Positions 1-12,794 of a stretch of DNA of 64,000 bases are shown here, one piece after another. The notes beneath the pieces are model-generated. The model ran no database searches, was not told where the DNA came from, and saw only the letters and a list, made by a program, of their open reading frames with translations. The stretch's first letter is position 1, and each line of letters opens with the position of its first letter. The stretch is from Kappaphycus alvarezii (Eukaryota; Rhodophyta; Florideophyceae; Gigartinales; Solieriaceae): NCBI GenBank assembly GCA_002205965.3, contig NADL03000006.1:744001-808000 (forward strand). The letters are read 5' to 3'. Position numbers and translations under genes: made by a program.

Positions 1-1049
1 TTTTTACTACAATGTTGCATTAACTCTCTTTAGAACCATTTTTCCTTCATGAATTGATAAATTGGCTTTTTGCCTTTCAATGTGGACTTTTTCAGTGATA
101 AAAGTTATTAAATTCTAAACAAGTAACTTTTATTTAAATGCTTCATTCAGCGCTATCCGGTTTATTCGCATATACCTATTAGATTCTGTGAGATATGTAT
201 ATATATATTGAAAGCTTCATATGCTTTAAAAATCTTGAACGACAAACTTCGTTTTTTAAAAGCCTTTCAAAATTAACCCAAAATTTATTTTCGACTGCTA
301 CGAGGGACAGTTCCAAACAAATTCTGCATAAATTTATATTTCTAGTTTCTTTGTTTTATTTTCTAAATACATATTTGGTTTCTCTTAGAGGTTTATTGAG
401 GATTTGTTTCAAATTTTACCGAGTTCCTGCAGTGTGGAAAAAAGGGATCGAGTACAACTGTCTTATCGAAAGAATTTTCCTGACCACCTCTCTGGTGATA
501 TTTTACTTGTGGTAACATACAAATCGAGATCTCACTGTTTATGGAAAAGCAGTGCGACGCAAATTTACTCGACACTTTAATTTTTCTCCATAAAATAAAA
601 AAGGTGCAATTATTCGGATCCCATACATGTTGTCGTTTTGATTTACATCTCGATTCAAATTCGATCCCTATTTTTAATCTACATCTGCTTGAATTGCATG
701 TGAAATAGGTGATTATGTGGAACTGATTTCCTCAAGAATCTACTTATGCGCAATCATTTAAATGTATTGATATGCATTTTTCATTCCAAAACTCAGAGAA
801 AGAAATTTGTATCCTATTGAAATCTTGAACAAAAATATTAATATTCAGGCATAAATTTATCTTCGTAGATACAGTAAAGTTGGTTAAAAATTCATTTCTT
901 ACCTTCAATTTAACACATGCTCGTATCTGTAAATATCTATTGCTTTTTATCTCTTCTATTATTTGTCAATAACAACATCCTAGAAGACAAGTCACAGCTG
1001 CAACATGCTCAAGTCACTCCATGCAGCGAAATCGTGAAGTTGAGGGAAT
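1..1049. other. AT-rich stretch without recognisable gene
   Basis: AT-rich DNA with homopolymer runs. The longest open frame (195-515, +) is rich in Phe, Leu, Ile and Tyr, as expected of chance frames in AT-rich DNA, and matches no family I know. No element or RNA gene is seen. Confidence 0.6.
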
Positions 1050-1300
1050 AAGAGTAATTTATCGCGAATAATGCCAGATGTAGACTTGTTCACGTCCCCA
1101 TCCCACCCGCGAAGGTTTTCACCTGTGTACTTACTTGATGCTTAGATATATCATACTAAATTTAGCAGTAAGGACAATGGTTACTCATGGAAAGGTCAAA
1201 GAAGTCTTCAATCAAAGGCACCCAGCGGCAGCATCAATTTCCAGTGCTGCCTGCCTGATGGCCAGACTCCAGCTCATTTTATATGGTGAATTAGGCACTT
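1050..1300 (+). pseudogene. RLE-A non-LTR retrotransposon, C-terminal remnant (copy A1)
   Basis: The + strand encodes a stretch ending NQRHPAAASISSAACLMARL (about 1215-1275). It aligns with the extreme C-terminus of the better preserved RLE-A copies at 13.0 and 21.5 kb: an AVR-M-T-GKV helix, then Q-H-AAA, then a SNAACLL-like end. In that family this tail follows a PD-(D/E)XK-type restriction-like endonuclease, which nicks the target for reverse transcription. Upstream (1080-1140) only a faint trace of the WHPDAY region is left, out of frame. There is no 5' part and no clear 3' UTR. An old, heavily truncated fossil; similarity is protein-level, by eye. Confidence 0.6.
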
Positions 1301-3574
1301 TGCTAACCTCTCACTGTGTAAGTTTACACCCACTTGCTTCAATACCTAATGGAACATGAGACCTCACTACAGGAAATGACATTACTTTCCAAATATAAGT
1401 TTCGTAAATTTACCTACTTTTCCACAAAATCACACCACTAAAATAAATTTTCTAAATGCATATATATATGACGCTTTAAGTGTCAGAATTATCAATGGTA
1501 TGTGACATCAAATAGAACTGGTCGCTTACAAATAATATCAGTCGGCTTGAAGAATAATGTATCGCATATTTACAGCCAATATTCGGAGCACGAAATATAT
1601 TTCTGAATATCATTGAGTTCAATATCTCTATTTATGTGTCATGGTGCTACATATGTTAATCTTAAAATTAAAAAAGGCACCTGAAGTAAAAATTAAAATC
1701 ACTATGTCGCCTTCACTTAAACACTCCAAATATGTAAGTAATATTTAGTGATGTCGCAGCAAAGAAAGTTATTTTTTCTTCCAATCAAATTTATTTAATT
1801 GTTTCATATAATTTTAAGCCTGCTCTGATTGGTAATCACAGATTTAAACGCCATGTGGAATCTTAAAGAGCAAAATTATCGTCACCGTTGATTACATTAC
1901 TAATTTTTCCTATGATTCGGATGAAAATAGATTATTTTTTTGAAAGATAATTTTTGAGGAAGCGCAAAACTTACAGTCCGATCATGAAACATATTACAGT
2001 AATTGGAAGGCTTATTTGTGGTCCTTATTTCGATTAACATCAAAATTATGATATTAAGGAAACACATGTGACCGAAACGTTCGATTTGATGGCAGTTGAG
2101 GACAAGGGGACTGCGCTATGTCTAAATCAGTTCAGTTTTGTAGATATTAAATTTTCAATTATATGAATTCGATGCGAGAGTAGCTCTTTCACAATTTCAC
2201 AAGCCCCTTTCATTTATTTCATAAATCAATCGCTCTATTTCGAAAATGTTACGTGAGTATAAGTAAACAGAAAACATTCATAAAGAATCTTTCTAGCCAA
2301 TTATTTCTTCTTCAAAGTGCTCTGAGCTCTGGCGTATTTCGCTTATTACAAAATTTAACACTTAACTCTAGTCATGCACTTACATTTAGTTTCATAGCAA
2401 TATGCTACCAATTCTAGCTTAGAACAAAAAACTTTCAATCCCACTTAATCAATTTTGAACCTATACACTCATTTTTCCATCTTTTCATAATAATGTGTTT
2501 TGGTGGTTATTAAAGAATTAATTATTACGTTTGAACAAAAAATGTCTTCTTTCCCTCCTAGGGAAGGTTTAGCAATTTGATAAGACTAAAACTCAGTTTG
2601 AACATTTTACGTACAACAGAAGTTTCAAATTTTGCCTTAATATTAATATTACGATGGAGTTATTCTTTTCAATCTTTTTAACTCGAAAATTAATCAGAGG
2701 AAAATTGAGGAGACTCTATTGAATGAATTGCCAGATTTTTTACGAATATCGTAGTCATTTTTTGACAGAATTTCGTAATACTTGTTTGCGTTACAAAGCA
2801 TTTTTGACATTGATTATTCTAACATTTGATGTACAGCTTTAAAATACCTTTTAAATGGTATTTACCCCTGCAGAATTTATCTTTTTTTATTTTATCTCCG
2901 CAAAATTATTGACTATATATGACATTTTTTGCAAAATTTATAATAACTTGGATATTCTATGGAAAGATTCGATAATAATAGATCTTTTACGATTTAAAAT
3001 TGTCTCCTACGCTTCAATTGTGTGTCAGTATGTATCTGATTCACCGCTAAAGAGGATAGAATTACAGATTTATAGATCGGACGTATTACACTTCTGAATA
3101 TTATCTTTAAAAAACATGAAGGGTAGCATTACAGCTTAGTAAGGCGACATATACTTAAAATCGTTTCATTTTCGCCTAATATATAACTAGTATGTCATAA
3201 ATGTTAATCGATTTTTAACTAATTAAAATATGTCTCTATACTTAGATGTATGATAGATAGGGTCCGACACAGGCGATTTTTGATGAATAGAGAAAAAAAG
3301 CTCTCCATGTTCATTTTGCAATACTTTTAAATAATAGTGATCAAATTTTATAGTTAAGAGCTATTTACCCCTAGAAGGGTGATTTGAGGGCCATTTTATT
3401 ATCTTGTAAGAATTACGTTACATTTATGTTGATAAAGAGGGTAAATTTCGATTACTTTACATATAAATGATGTTTTAGGAATATTTACCGAAAATAGGGG
3501 GTCCTGTGTATTGGAGGGTCACAAAAAAAGATAAAGTCATGGAGAACTATTTTAAAAGTTTGGTATAAGACTAG
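1301..3574. other. AT-rich stretch, nothing recognised
   Basis: No frame over about 80 codons and no protein motif, repeat or RNA gene that I can identify. The frame at 2855-3097 (+) looks compositional. Confidence 0.55.
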
Positions 3575-3725
3575 CCGTAAGACAATCTTCGTTAGACGAA
3601 TCTGTCGTCGCAGCTTGTCGTTGCGTAAAGGGGGATTGAACTTATCCGAAGGTTTCCGTGGCCCGTACGGTGAGATGCCTGGCCATGTTGATAGAGGTGA
3701 GAAAATTGTTCCAAGAAATTTCTGT
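3575..3725 (-). pseudogene. RLE-A C-terminal remnant (copy A2)
   Basis: Read on the minus strand from about 3715, the segment encodes HLTVRATETFG, one stop, then TQRQAATTDSSNEDCLTASL. This is the same conserved tail as the other RLE-A copies (NVAVRAMETYG ... AAAVMSNAACLL). A local rise in GC (3600-3690) against AT-rich flanks marks it as an insert. Nothing of the endonuclease core remains readable, and the expected 3' tail to the left is not preserved. No open frame reveals it; only the residue pattern does. Confidence 0.55.
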
Positions 3726-6700
3726 AGTTCCTAAATCCAGATGGAAACATTTTCGTCTTCAATTGATATATCTATTCAAATTTCTAGCCGCCCAATAGGT
3801 AATTCTGAACTACAGGTATGAAATAGATGTCTAGCTTTGTTACGTTAGTATCTCCGTCAAGAAGTAAGAATATTGATTTACTATCAGGAAATTTAGAATT
3901 TAAGAACTTTCTTATTTAAAGTCACCATTTAGCAATAATTGAAATTCCTTGTACAACTACTTTTAAGAGAATTATTTTTAAATCTAAACCATTTCGTCCA
4001 CTGCCACTATTTTAGACAGAAAACCTAAGCAGTGAACGTAAACATTTGGTGCTCTTCCGTTAATGTTATTACGCAGTTAAAACTTTACAGGAAGTATTAC
4101 ATTCTTGGGGAAAATATAAACTCATAATCCATCCAAATCTTGTTCGGTCCAACGACTTTTTCAGTCTATCCTTTTTTACTTGATTCAATATCCTTTAATC
4201 ATTTAAACTTTTTTAACATTAAGTAATGTTTCCCGATATGCTTCCTTGAAGCGAAGAGAAAATATATTATGAATTGAATTCAAACCATTATTTACGCGAT
4301 TAATCTTATGTAGGAGATCATTACGTAAAATTATCCAAGCATATAGATTTCTGTATGTGAATGAGAATAAATTGAGCTTCTGCGTATTACTTATGTATTT
4401 CAAATTCAAAATTTTCAAGTCAGTTCGGATTTCAGGAGCCTTTATCTACTTCCTGTTAAGAGCCAGATCTTCCCCCTTTCAGAGGCAGTTCAAGATATCT
4501 CTTTCATTTTGTATAAACAGCGGGTAAAATACGTATCTAGTTCGAGAGTTACATGCTTAAAATCTATTAACCAGAGTAGCATTCAAAAGAATACAATGTA
4601 TATCTCAAAAGAAAGCGATACATATCGACAGAATATAGAGCGAAAAAATTTTCCAACTATTCTACTTGCCATAAAATATTCAAACTTTGCGTTGAGAAAA
4701 TCACACGTGTTTTTCTTTCATTAATAGTAAACTTTCACAAAATTTTCGAGTGATTTCGACACAAAAACGGTGAAGCAAAGTAATAGGGATCCCTAGACCA
4801 TGAAATTATTTCATCGCAATTTCTAACGTATATGGGTTTATTTTCTTGTTCATGACGTTCTCTTATCATTGTTTTAGTAACAGAAAAAAGTAGCTCCCTT
4901 GGTTACATGTTTACTCATACTGATGAGAATAGGCTGATATCCCCAATTCAGCTCACTAAGCTAAAGGTGCTATAAACAAAATTATCGGGGAAGAAATTGA
5001 TCATTCTGATTCATTTGATGAATCGTATGTCATGAACAATCATTTCAACCAAATTCTTTGCACGAAGTTTTCCTGTTCTAACGTTTTCATACTGAATGAA
5101 GTTATTTCCTAGAGATAGACAGAACGTTGAATATATATTCGAGACAAAAGCGTTAAAAACTAGAAAAAATCCCGTATTGGGTTCTACCATACGACATTAA
5201 AGTTTGGGATTGTTTTCACTTCTGTACATTTCAGTCGCAGATAAGAATTTTTAACCATTGAAACAGCAATACATTTGCTAAATTTAAAATTGATCTCTGA
5301 GAAATGAGAATGTAAGTAGAGATTGTTCCCAGACTTCTGAAGAACTATTCGGTCTCAATGTTGACTAGATGTTACTTGAAATATTTGATCCCTTATTTTG
5401 TCATGTGCAGTATCTAAAATTCCTTTTCCTCTGTTCCGGTCGGAAAATGTAGAGATTAGAGAATAAAATATCGAGCCCTCACAGCATCCTTATTATAGAG
5501 GGAAATGAAGAAAAAGAACACCTCATATTTGAGCTTCCGCCTTCTCAGTTTGATCCTCGAATAAAAATTCAATGATTTCAATGGCCCTAAGTTACAATTT
5601 GCTCAGAGAAATTTTCTTACGAAACCTCATCTCCTGAACAAAATTCGCAAAGGCTCGAAGAATCCCTTTATTAATCTCAGATTATTGGGGAAATTATTTG
5701 TATATTTAGATAATATGATAGTATGCTTCTCTTTAGGTTAATGGAAACCATCTTGTGACAGTAATTCTCCCGAGTTGAAATTGATCCTCCCAAAGATCTA
5801 GATATACTTCTGTGCGTTCTTTGTACTCAACAGAAAAAAAGTATAACAATTTTATTTCGATATGGATTGATATCGGAGATTTACTTCTTTTAGTCAGGAT
5901 GGAACTTTCAATTACAAATTTGAGAGTTGCAGAGGAATTTTTCTCTTTGATAGAATTTTAATGAGAAACGCAAAACGAAATTGAAAATTCAAGATGTGAG
6001 TTGTCTTTACTGGTTAAAAATCCTTCCTGTGCTCCACTTTTGCGAAGAAAAGAATTTATTACCTTCAGTTTATGCTTCTAGAAATCGTCACAGGTTCTTA
6101 AACGGAGCGCACAACGTCTCAAAGTATATCACTGGATCCCATGGTTTGAAATAAAAAGCATTCTTGAGTAATTAACGTTAGCGTATTTTTAGTCAAGGGA
6201 AAATTTGCGGTCAGCATGGCTTCTTAAAATTTATAAGTATGATCAAAGTTATAAACTGAATAATCATGGATAATCTGATTTGAACTTTGGTTCAGAGGAT
6301 TACCTGAAGCGATCATCGCAAACGAGCAAAACCAGAGTATTTTAGAAAGATCTCGGAAAATATTCAATCCATTATCCTTATGGAACCGATGAAAAAAAAT
6401 TCCAAGTAATCAGCAAATCCTTGCGCCGGTTGTTATCAATTTAGTCGTGCATTCTCCGCGGGCGAATTTATTTTATTTCTATCAGGTTCTGAGAAAAAGA
6501 AATTTCTTTTTTGCAGATATCTTAGATGACTATCTCCAGGGTATAAGACAAATAGCTGAGCTTATGGATATAAAATTAAAGTTGCCTGCAAATTAATTAC
6601 AAAAGATACTGTACGAAAAGTCGAGGTCAAGATGTAGTGATGTATCACATATAATGGCACTTCTGCTGACCGACTGAAGTAAATCTGGCCTTGAATCTGG

Positions 6701-7289
6701 ATAAACTTAATCAAGTCTTATAATATAGATACATCTTTCTCCGAACTACTACAGCGCAAAAAGATCCAAGAAACAACATGGAAGTCGGCGAAAAAAACTC
6801 CACGACTACATTTTACTTACAATATGGTCCATGAGGCCAGAAAAGCTTTGATATATCCCAGTGCGGAATACTTTAATGTAATCAAGGTAACTTCAATCAA
6901 TTTTGTCGCAGTTCGAATCTTTTATCCCCTGCCTTTTCTCCACAAAAATTGAAACAGTTCCTCGTTCTAACCTTCCATAGCGGATATTGAGGGAGTTTTT
7001 GATCTACTGCCAAACTCGTTATTTGGTCATGCAAATAATTATTTCTAATTTATTCTACTCTGTCCAGTATGAGGGACCGTTTTTTGTTCCGAAATTCTCA
7101 TTTTTCACCAAACGCACGTGTTTTATGTACAGAAACGCACTTGCGGGGATCTATTTTGTGATTAAAAGTGGAAAAGGCAGGTATTCTGTTCTTCTTTCTT
7201 AACAAAAAGGTATTTCTAGTCGTCAATGCAACTCAGGAGAACTAATCATCCTTCTGTTTCAATAAAGATTGAATTTAGCTCGAACATTA
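3726..7289. other. AT-rich stretch, nothing recognised
   Basis: No recognisable protein, repeat or RNA gene. Frames at 4203-4418 (-), 4509-4724 (+) and 6987-7202 (+) are short and AT-biased, and I treat them as chance. A GTTCGAATC string near 6910 resembles a Pol III B box but has no A box at the right distance. Confidence 0.5.
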
Positions 7290-8024
7290 CTACTGGAACT
7301 TCGCGTGAATTTGGTCTCTTAAATTAGAGAAGAAAATTTCCGTTTTCGAGAAGTAAAACTCCCATGAGCATTTCGCCGAAGAAGAAAACACACCAGATAT
7401 CTTTCTCCGAGCTATAAAAGTTTTCTTCAAATTAAAGCCAAACCAGGCGCTCAAATAAAATGGCGCAGGTGTACCTAAAGGCTGATTTATAATATCCAAA
7501 AGAATGAATTCCTTTCCGCAGCGTTTTGTAAATCTCAAAGATTATGATACCGATGGTTGCCATTTTTTTGGAAAATGGAAAGTAATTGACTGGACGATTT
7601 TCAACTACTTTCATCGTGGTCTCTACTCTATTTGATCTCCCTTTAGTTAACGTTGCGGTAGTGCGATTTGAATTCGCGATTCCGCAGTAAATGCAGGGAT
7701 TTTTCAAGCAGCCACGGCCGTCTCATTATTCTCTTTTACCTCTGTACGAATACTTGACCTTAATCGCGAATCTTTCAAAGACAAGACGATGCTGCGGAAG
7801 ATAATGTTGTAAAGTTGTGCTATTTCAATGGAAGTAGAGTACCAACACTGGTAGTTCAAAAAATAAGAAAGCGGTTTGAGCCAATGATACAACTGATATT
7901 GAAGAGGCGGGTTTGATGGCCTAAAATGCACCAAGGGGAATTTATAAAGGAATAGGAGACGAAAAAGAGGGACAGGAAAGGCAATTTTGTGCGAGCCCTG
8001 GAAGCTGGATGTGCTACACATCAA
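7290..8024 (-). other. Cluster of unassigned overlapping open frames
   Basis: Three consecutive minus-strand open frames (7704-8024, 7432-7707, 7290-7538; up to 106 codons) overlap in different phases. The middle one starts with a Cys-Tyr-Cys-containing segment and is basic. I recognise no domain. The run of long frames in a low-GC region could be a frameshifted old coding sequence or chance. No neighbour suggests a function. Confidence 0.15.
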
Positions 8025-9195
8025 GTTTTAATTAAGAAATTGTTTGAACTAGTACAGTAGCATACCTATTTATACTTTACTTATCCAAGAGTAAGCACCC
8101 AAACGTTCCCCCCTTATGTTCTATTCAGCGTCATATAAAATGTCAATTTTGCGCTGACTTCCATCTCAGTATTCGTAGTATGATTATCTCTATATTTTTA
8201 TACAGCCAATTAGAAACTTTTAGTGTGTCTGTTTTGGAGTATGGTCTCTTGGACTATTCGCACTATATTGTATTAAGTAGATAGGAGATGTGCTAGGGAC
8301 CGATTGCGGGATCTACTACGTATAAAAGGCCACACCACCTTAGGCATTGAAGTAAAAATCGAACAAGGAACAATTTAGTTTCAACCTAGCCAAGGGGAAT
8401 TTTTGGGTTATTTTAATGCATGGAAGATGTGGTCGGTTATATCCACGAGGCTAATACCTAGCCAAGTGTCCTACTCCAGCAAAGCCTACAGTTCTTTCAG
8501 ACTCGCCACCAACGCCACCAGTCTGCTCTTCCTATTCTTTGAATTTCCCCGACACCAGTCTCGGGACGGGAGTGTACTGGAGCTGCTATTTGGACTACTG
8601 CAACCCGCGTAATTTGGCTATATCTATGAAGGTTTTACTACATGCACTGTCGGAACATATTTTTCTATTTTGTTGTGCCTTTGTAGCCACATGGGAGTAA
8701 TCAGGGTTAATAGGGTGGTTTACTTCAATGTTTGGATAAATGGGTTGGTACCATGTACCTAATTTTCCAGATTAAGGCAATAGAGGCTAATTAGGGTAGC
8801 TCCTGACACCCTGGGAACAGAGATTCTCTGGAATATAATACTTTCAAGTTGTGGCCGCTCAGAACCCATTTCAACGATAAACTGGCGTTATTCTGGCGAA
8901 GTCCCGCCGTGTGAAGAGCGAACAATGTTTGTCGCGCATTGAAAATAGGAACGGAGCAATCAGGGTTGCTTCACTGGAAGTGATGCTGAGGTTTGGAGTT
9001 AGATGAACTTGCATTCTACCCGTGTTTTACCTAAGATCATACCGTACCGTACAGAATTAATGTGTAGAATCCTGCGTGCTGAGTAAATGACAAAGCATAC
9101 GGGGCACCCTTGTGAAGAGGTGAGGAGGCAGCTTCCTTATTCGCGACAAATTGCAGTACACAGCAACCCTTCTGACAATCTGAAATGTTACAATC
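8025..9195. other. Intergenic DNA containing an RLE-A 3'-tail repeat
   Basis: No gene recognised. The only supported element is the 41-bp repeat at 8398-8438. The GC-richer part at 8440-8600 has an open frame in each orientation, but neither matches a family I know. Confidence 0.45.
8398..8438 (-). repeat. 41-bp RLE-A-like 3'-tail repeat, copy 1
   Basis: Identical to 9769-9809. The block contains a T-rich run followed by GATGTGGTCGGTT. It resembles the antisense 3' ends of RLE-A copies at 12.80 kb (AATATGGTCGGTTGTGG) and 31.83 kb (ATATGGTAGGTTGTG), so it is probably the tail of an almost completely truncated insertion. Beyond the 41 bp the flanks differ, apart from a short TATCC. Confidence 0.55.
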
Positions 9196-9629
9196 TCAAT
9201 CGTTTTCTGAGCCATCAGGTGTACGCATTCTGCAACCAGGTACGCCTGCGTTCTGTCTCGTAGAGGAGCCTTTTTTGTTTTTGGTGTATCTTAAAACGCG
9301 ACTGGAGACCATAATGTATTGTTCCCTTTGTAATAGGTGAAAACCAGCTAGTACTGAAGGGAATCCTACTAGTACGCAAGGATTAGACGCTGCTACCCCC
9401 TCCAGACCGTTTTGTATATTCTCTTTCCTCTTTTCCATATTAGTCGCGTCGGGTTTTGTCGATGAAGCTCCTCGTTGGATCGCGCGACACCCGTCGGGAC
9501 GACAACAAACCACCTCCCAATTTCTCTTAGGTCAATGACCCCGAACTCCACATTACATGCATTATGATAACCCCTGACACCGAAATATATTCTCCCAACA
9601 AGGTTCATAGCATCTGCCCGAGATTTCAT
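9196..9629 (-). other. Unassigned overlapping open frames
   Basis: Two minus-strand frames (9393-9629 and 9196-9513; 78 and 105 codons) overlap in different phases. Composition is balanced and basic rather than AT-biased, with many Arg and Lys, so a decayed coding sequence is possible. No motif recognised; no start or context argues for a live gene. Confidence 0.15.
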
Positions 9630-9768
9630 TGCTCACTGAATTGCCATAGCATTACAGCCCTGGTCAGATCTCGGTCAGAAATCAAATAAATGTTCACGCC
9701 ATCGGTCCTTGCTAAGAGCAAATACGCAGGGGTTGTGTTAACTGCGAGACTTTAAATTATAGAGGTGA

Positions 9769-9809
9769 AATTTTTGGGTTATTTTAATGCATGGAAGATG
9801 TGGTCGGTT
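9769..9809 (-). repeat. 41-bp RLE-A-like 3'-tail repeat, copy 2
   Basis: Exact copy of 8398-8438, 1.37 kb downstream in the same orientation. The sequence continues with TATCC in both copies and then diverges. Orientation is inferred from other RLE-A 3' ends, which put the element body to the right on the minus strand. No coding sequence is recognisable there. Confidence 0.55.
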
Positions 9810-9829
9810 GTATCCCCGCTTATGCGTTA

Positions 9830-12539
9830 TGCGGGATAGGTCTCCAATTATAGAGTGCTATTAAATGGTACTGTTCCTTAGAAGCAAACACAGGGGAATC
9901 CCGGAATGAGAAAATTTATAACGAGATTTACAGAAATTTCAACATCCAATGCCAGGCCTACATACACATCTCGACAATTAATGGCATTATCCACGTTAGT
10001 TGGGAACTGCTGTCATTATTAGGGTAATCACCATGTCGGTTAGAAAAGTCTCTGCCGGAAAACTTTTTTTCGTAAATGGCGCACGTGTACAGCCCCTTGC
10101 TGGAATGCTGCATGACAATCATAGGACTCACCTTCGCATAACTCTCAGTAAACAAATGCAGTTCACCCCTTGCTGCAAGCCCTTGCTTTATCTACGGGCC
10201 GTTTTCGCCCTCAAGTACATGTTGCCTCCCAGATTTACGCGAAATCATACCGTATCTACTAGGGTACAAATCTATTTTGGGACAGTGTTCGATGTGTATT
10301 TTTGTGACTTGAATTGAAGCCATTCCAAGGAAGCCATACGGTATTGCTGTACACACACTTTACTGGTTACTTCCGAACATTAAGCTCTGCTGCCCTACCT
10401 TACAGACTTGGTATTACGGTACAGTAAACTAAGTTTTTGACAACTCGAAAGCTTTGAAAGCCCAGAGTTTCATAACAGGGTGCGAATTGGAAACCCCCAC
10501 CTGCACTTTACACTCTCAACATTTAGGATAATAACTGCTGTTTTCTTTCCCTATCATTTTGTCGAAACCGTACCAGTTATATGATTGACATGATTGCGAC
10601 TGCTGCGGTCATTGACGAGATGAGGGGCCCAACTTTCAGTACAAAACACAACTATCAGAGCTCGTGCCGTTATAGTTTCCTGCGATTTATCGCGATAGCA
10701 GTTCGCTACTGAACCAAAGAGCTGAGAATTAGCACCAGTCGATGGCGTCTGCAGTTGGACTAGTCCCTTTAAGAGGTTATTGAGGCATGCAGACCAGGCA
10801 CCTGCTAGACACACTATCTTGGCTGGGGACGTTTATCTGGAAGGCTGTCGTGCAGTACAATCAAATTTCTAAAGACCTTCGTTGCGCGAGCAGTACGCGT
10901 CTGAACTAGAAATTCAAGAAAAATGGACAAAGGATGGTATTTATTTCATTCATGTTTGAAAATCAACATCTCAGCAATGAACACAATCCGCCTTACACGA
11001 GATGATACGGGGATTATGATCCAGAGGGAGCACTGCTATAGCTCTGGTCAAGAATCGATTCTTCCTCCATTCAGTCAGCATGATATTTTTGTGGGCGTGA
11101 CTGCAAGCCAAAAAATTACATACTCAAGACAGCACAGCAATGCCAACGAGGAATTGATAATATGAATATTATTCGGGGGGAACATCTTTGCGGCGGTGGG
11201 AACAAGCACTCAGAGGCGCTGGGGAGTAGTAGGATAATCCTATTCAAAAGAACTAGCGACTTCTGAGCCTCGATAGTTGGGGATGACCGCTTTCATTCGC
11301 GTGTATGTGTGTTGAATGTGCAGTATTGAGGAAACGAATGTGACCATCCATGCATTTCTTCTCACTTCAATGTCGAATTTCCTTCCAACCGCCACCGGTT
11401 TGTTGGAAGAGGGACATAAACTATTGACTTGGTTATCCTGGGACAGACAAGTTCGAAAGTAACCCTTTCAGTTGTCATCATTGTTTTTTATTCTTCTTGT
11501 AAACTGAGAGAATTCAATGTTAACAACCTGATTGCATGATTTGCTGACGTCCCCCGTAGCAATCACATCTCTGCATAATTGCATTCAAATCCCTGTCGCA
11601 CCTTCCGGCGAACAAGATCCCGTAATTTGCTTGGTCAACCCAATGCCATGTAATTAGATTCTCCGTCATACTGACTCACTTCCGAACGTAGAATGGGCAA
11701 AATCCTAACAGGAGTACAAGAAACAGTTTGCTGTCGGAAATTGGCCTCAAATTCTTGAGACTGACCACAGTTCTCTTCGTCTAAGTGAGAACGCCTTTAT
11801 CACGGGTTTCTGTCCTGCAGTAGTAAAGGGCGAGTCTCGGTACGTAAAAAGTTTTAGTGAATAGATCTGAGCGATTGGATTGAAGCAGGATAGCTTTCAG
11901 GCTAGTATTTATTACAGCATTGATTCAATACTTGTCAACAATATCGTTATGAAGACCTCCCATGAAAGTAACCCCAGACTGCTGCTGCCACCATTTGGTA
12001 CTTCCCTCATTCCACCCAATTAATGATGCCAGTAGAAGATAGATTATTGCACCCGCGTATGAGTAACCTTCGGGGGTACTTGACGTGCAGGTGTCGTTTA
12101 TTTCAAATCTGTGTTGAGGCTACTGTTATTGAAGGGCTTGCTCCTCAGAAGTGTGAAGTATTTTATTTTATTTCGACGATTTCTTGGTGCGGGGAAAGTT
12201 TGGGGGTTTTTACTGTTGAAAGATATATTCGATCTGTCCTCAAATTTTCCAGACAACCACAATCGACTCAAAGAGGCATGCCGGCACAGTAATGGGGAAG
12301 GAACTACGCGCCCTAAAAGGCTACAGTCAGGCCAGCATTGCCTGCTGTTGGAAAGGGAAAGGTTTGTGTGTTTTATTGATAGCTGGTAGAATAAAGTGCC
12401 ATCAGCGCCTGCCTCAATTTTTCATGTGAATGCCCACTACTGTGTAAGTTGACTGGGTATCAGCCAGCTTATCTGTTGCAGCAAATGAAACTCCTCGTGT
12501 TCCCCCCAAGACAACTACTTGATATAACAAGCTCACACG
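9830..12539. other. Intermediate-GC stretch without recognisable gene
   Basis: Open frames at 10000-10317 (+), 9958-10155 (-), 10554-10814 (-) and 12023-12389 (+, two overlapping phases) carry no motif I can name. No repeats, LTR termini or tRNA features found. It could be old TE sequence beyond visual recognition. Confidence 0.45.
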
Positions 12540-12794
12540 CACCTCACCCATCCGCTCCGCCACCTACCTCAGCTCTCTCGTAAGCACCTACCACCTCTCC
12601 CTCGACCTATTGCCACCCATCGACCACCACTCCCACCTAACGAGATACGACGGACCCACCAATCCATCCCCCACAATGTCATTCCTGCCGATCTTCGGCT
12701 CCAACCTGTCCTTGTCCGCCTCCCCACGAGCGGTCAAATCCAAGGCGTCCAGACTACCCTCACATCCGCCATCCATCAGGGGGAAAATGTGGGT
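12540..12794. other. GC-rich, C-rich segment adjoining the RLE pair
   Basis: An abrupt rise in C content on the + strand with no stop in two frames. The codon texture resembles RLE-B at 13.5-14.3 kb, so it may be a scrap of a related element, but I cannot identify a domain. It ends where the RLE-A 3' tail begins near 12795. Confidence 0.3.

Noticed and set aside
6890..6930. Possible tRNA (GTTCGAATC B-box-like string)
   Set aside because: No matching A box, acceptor stem or anticodon arm in the surrounding 80 bases.
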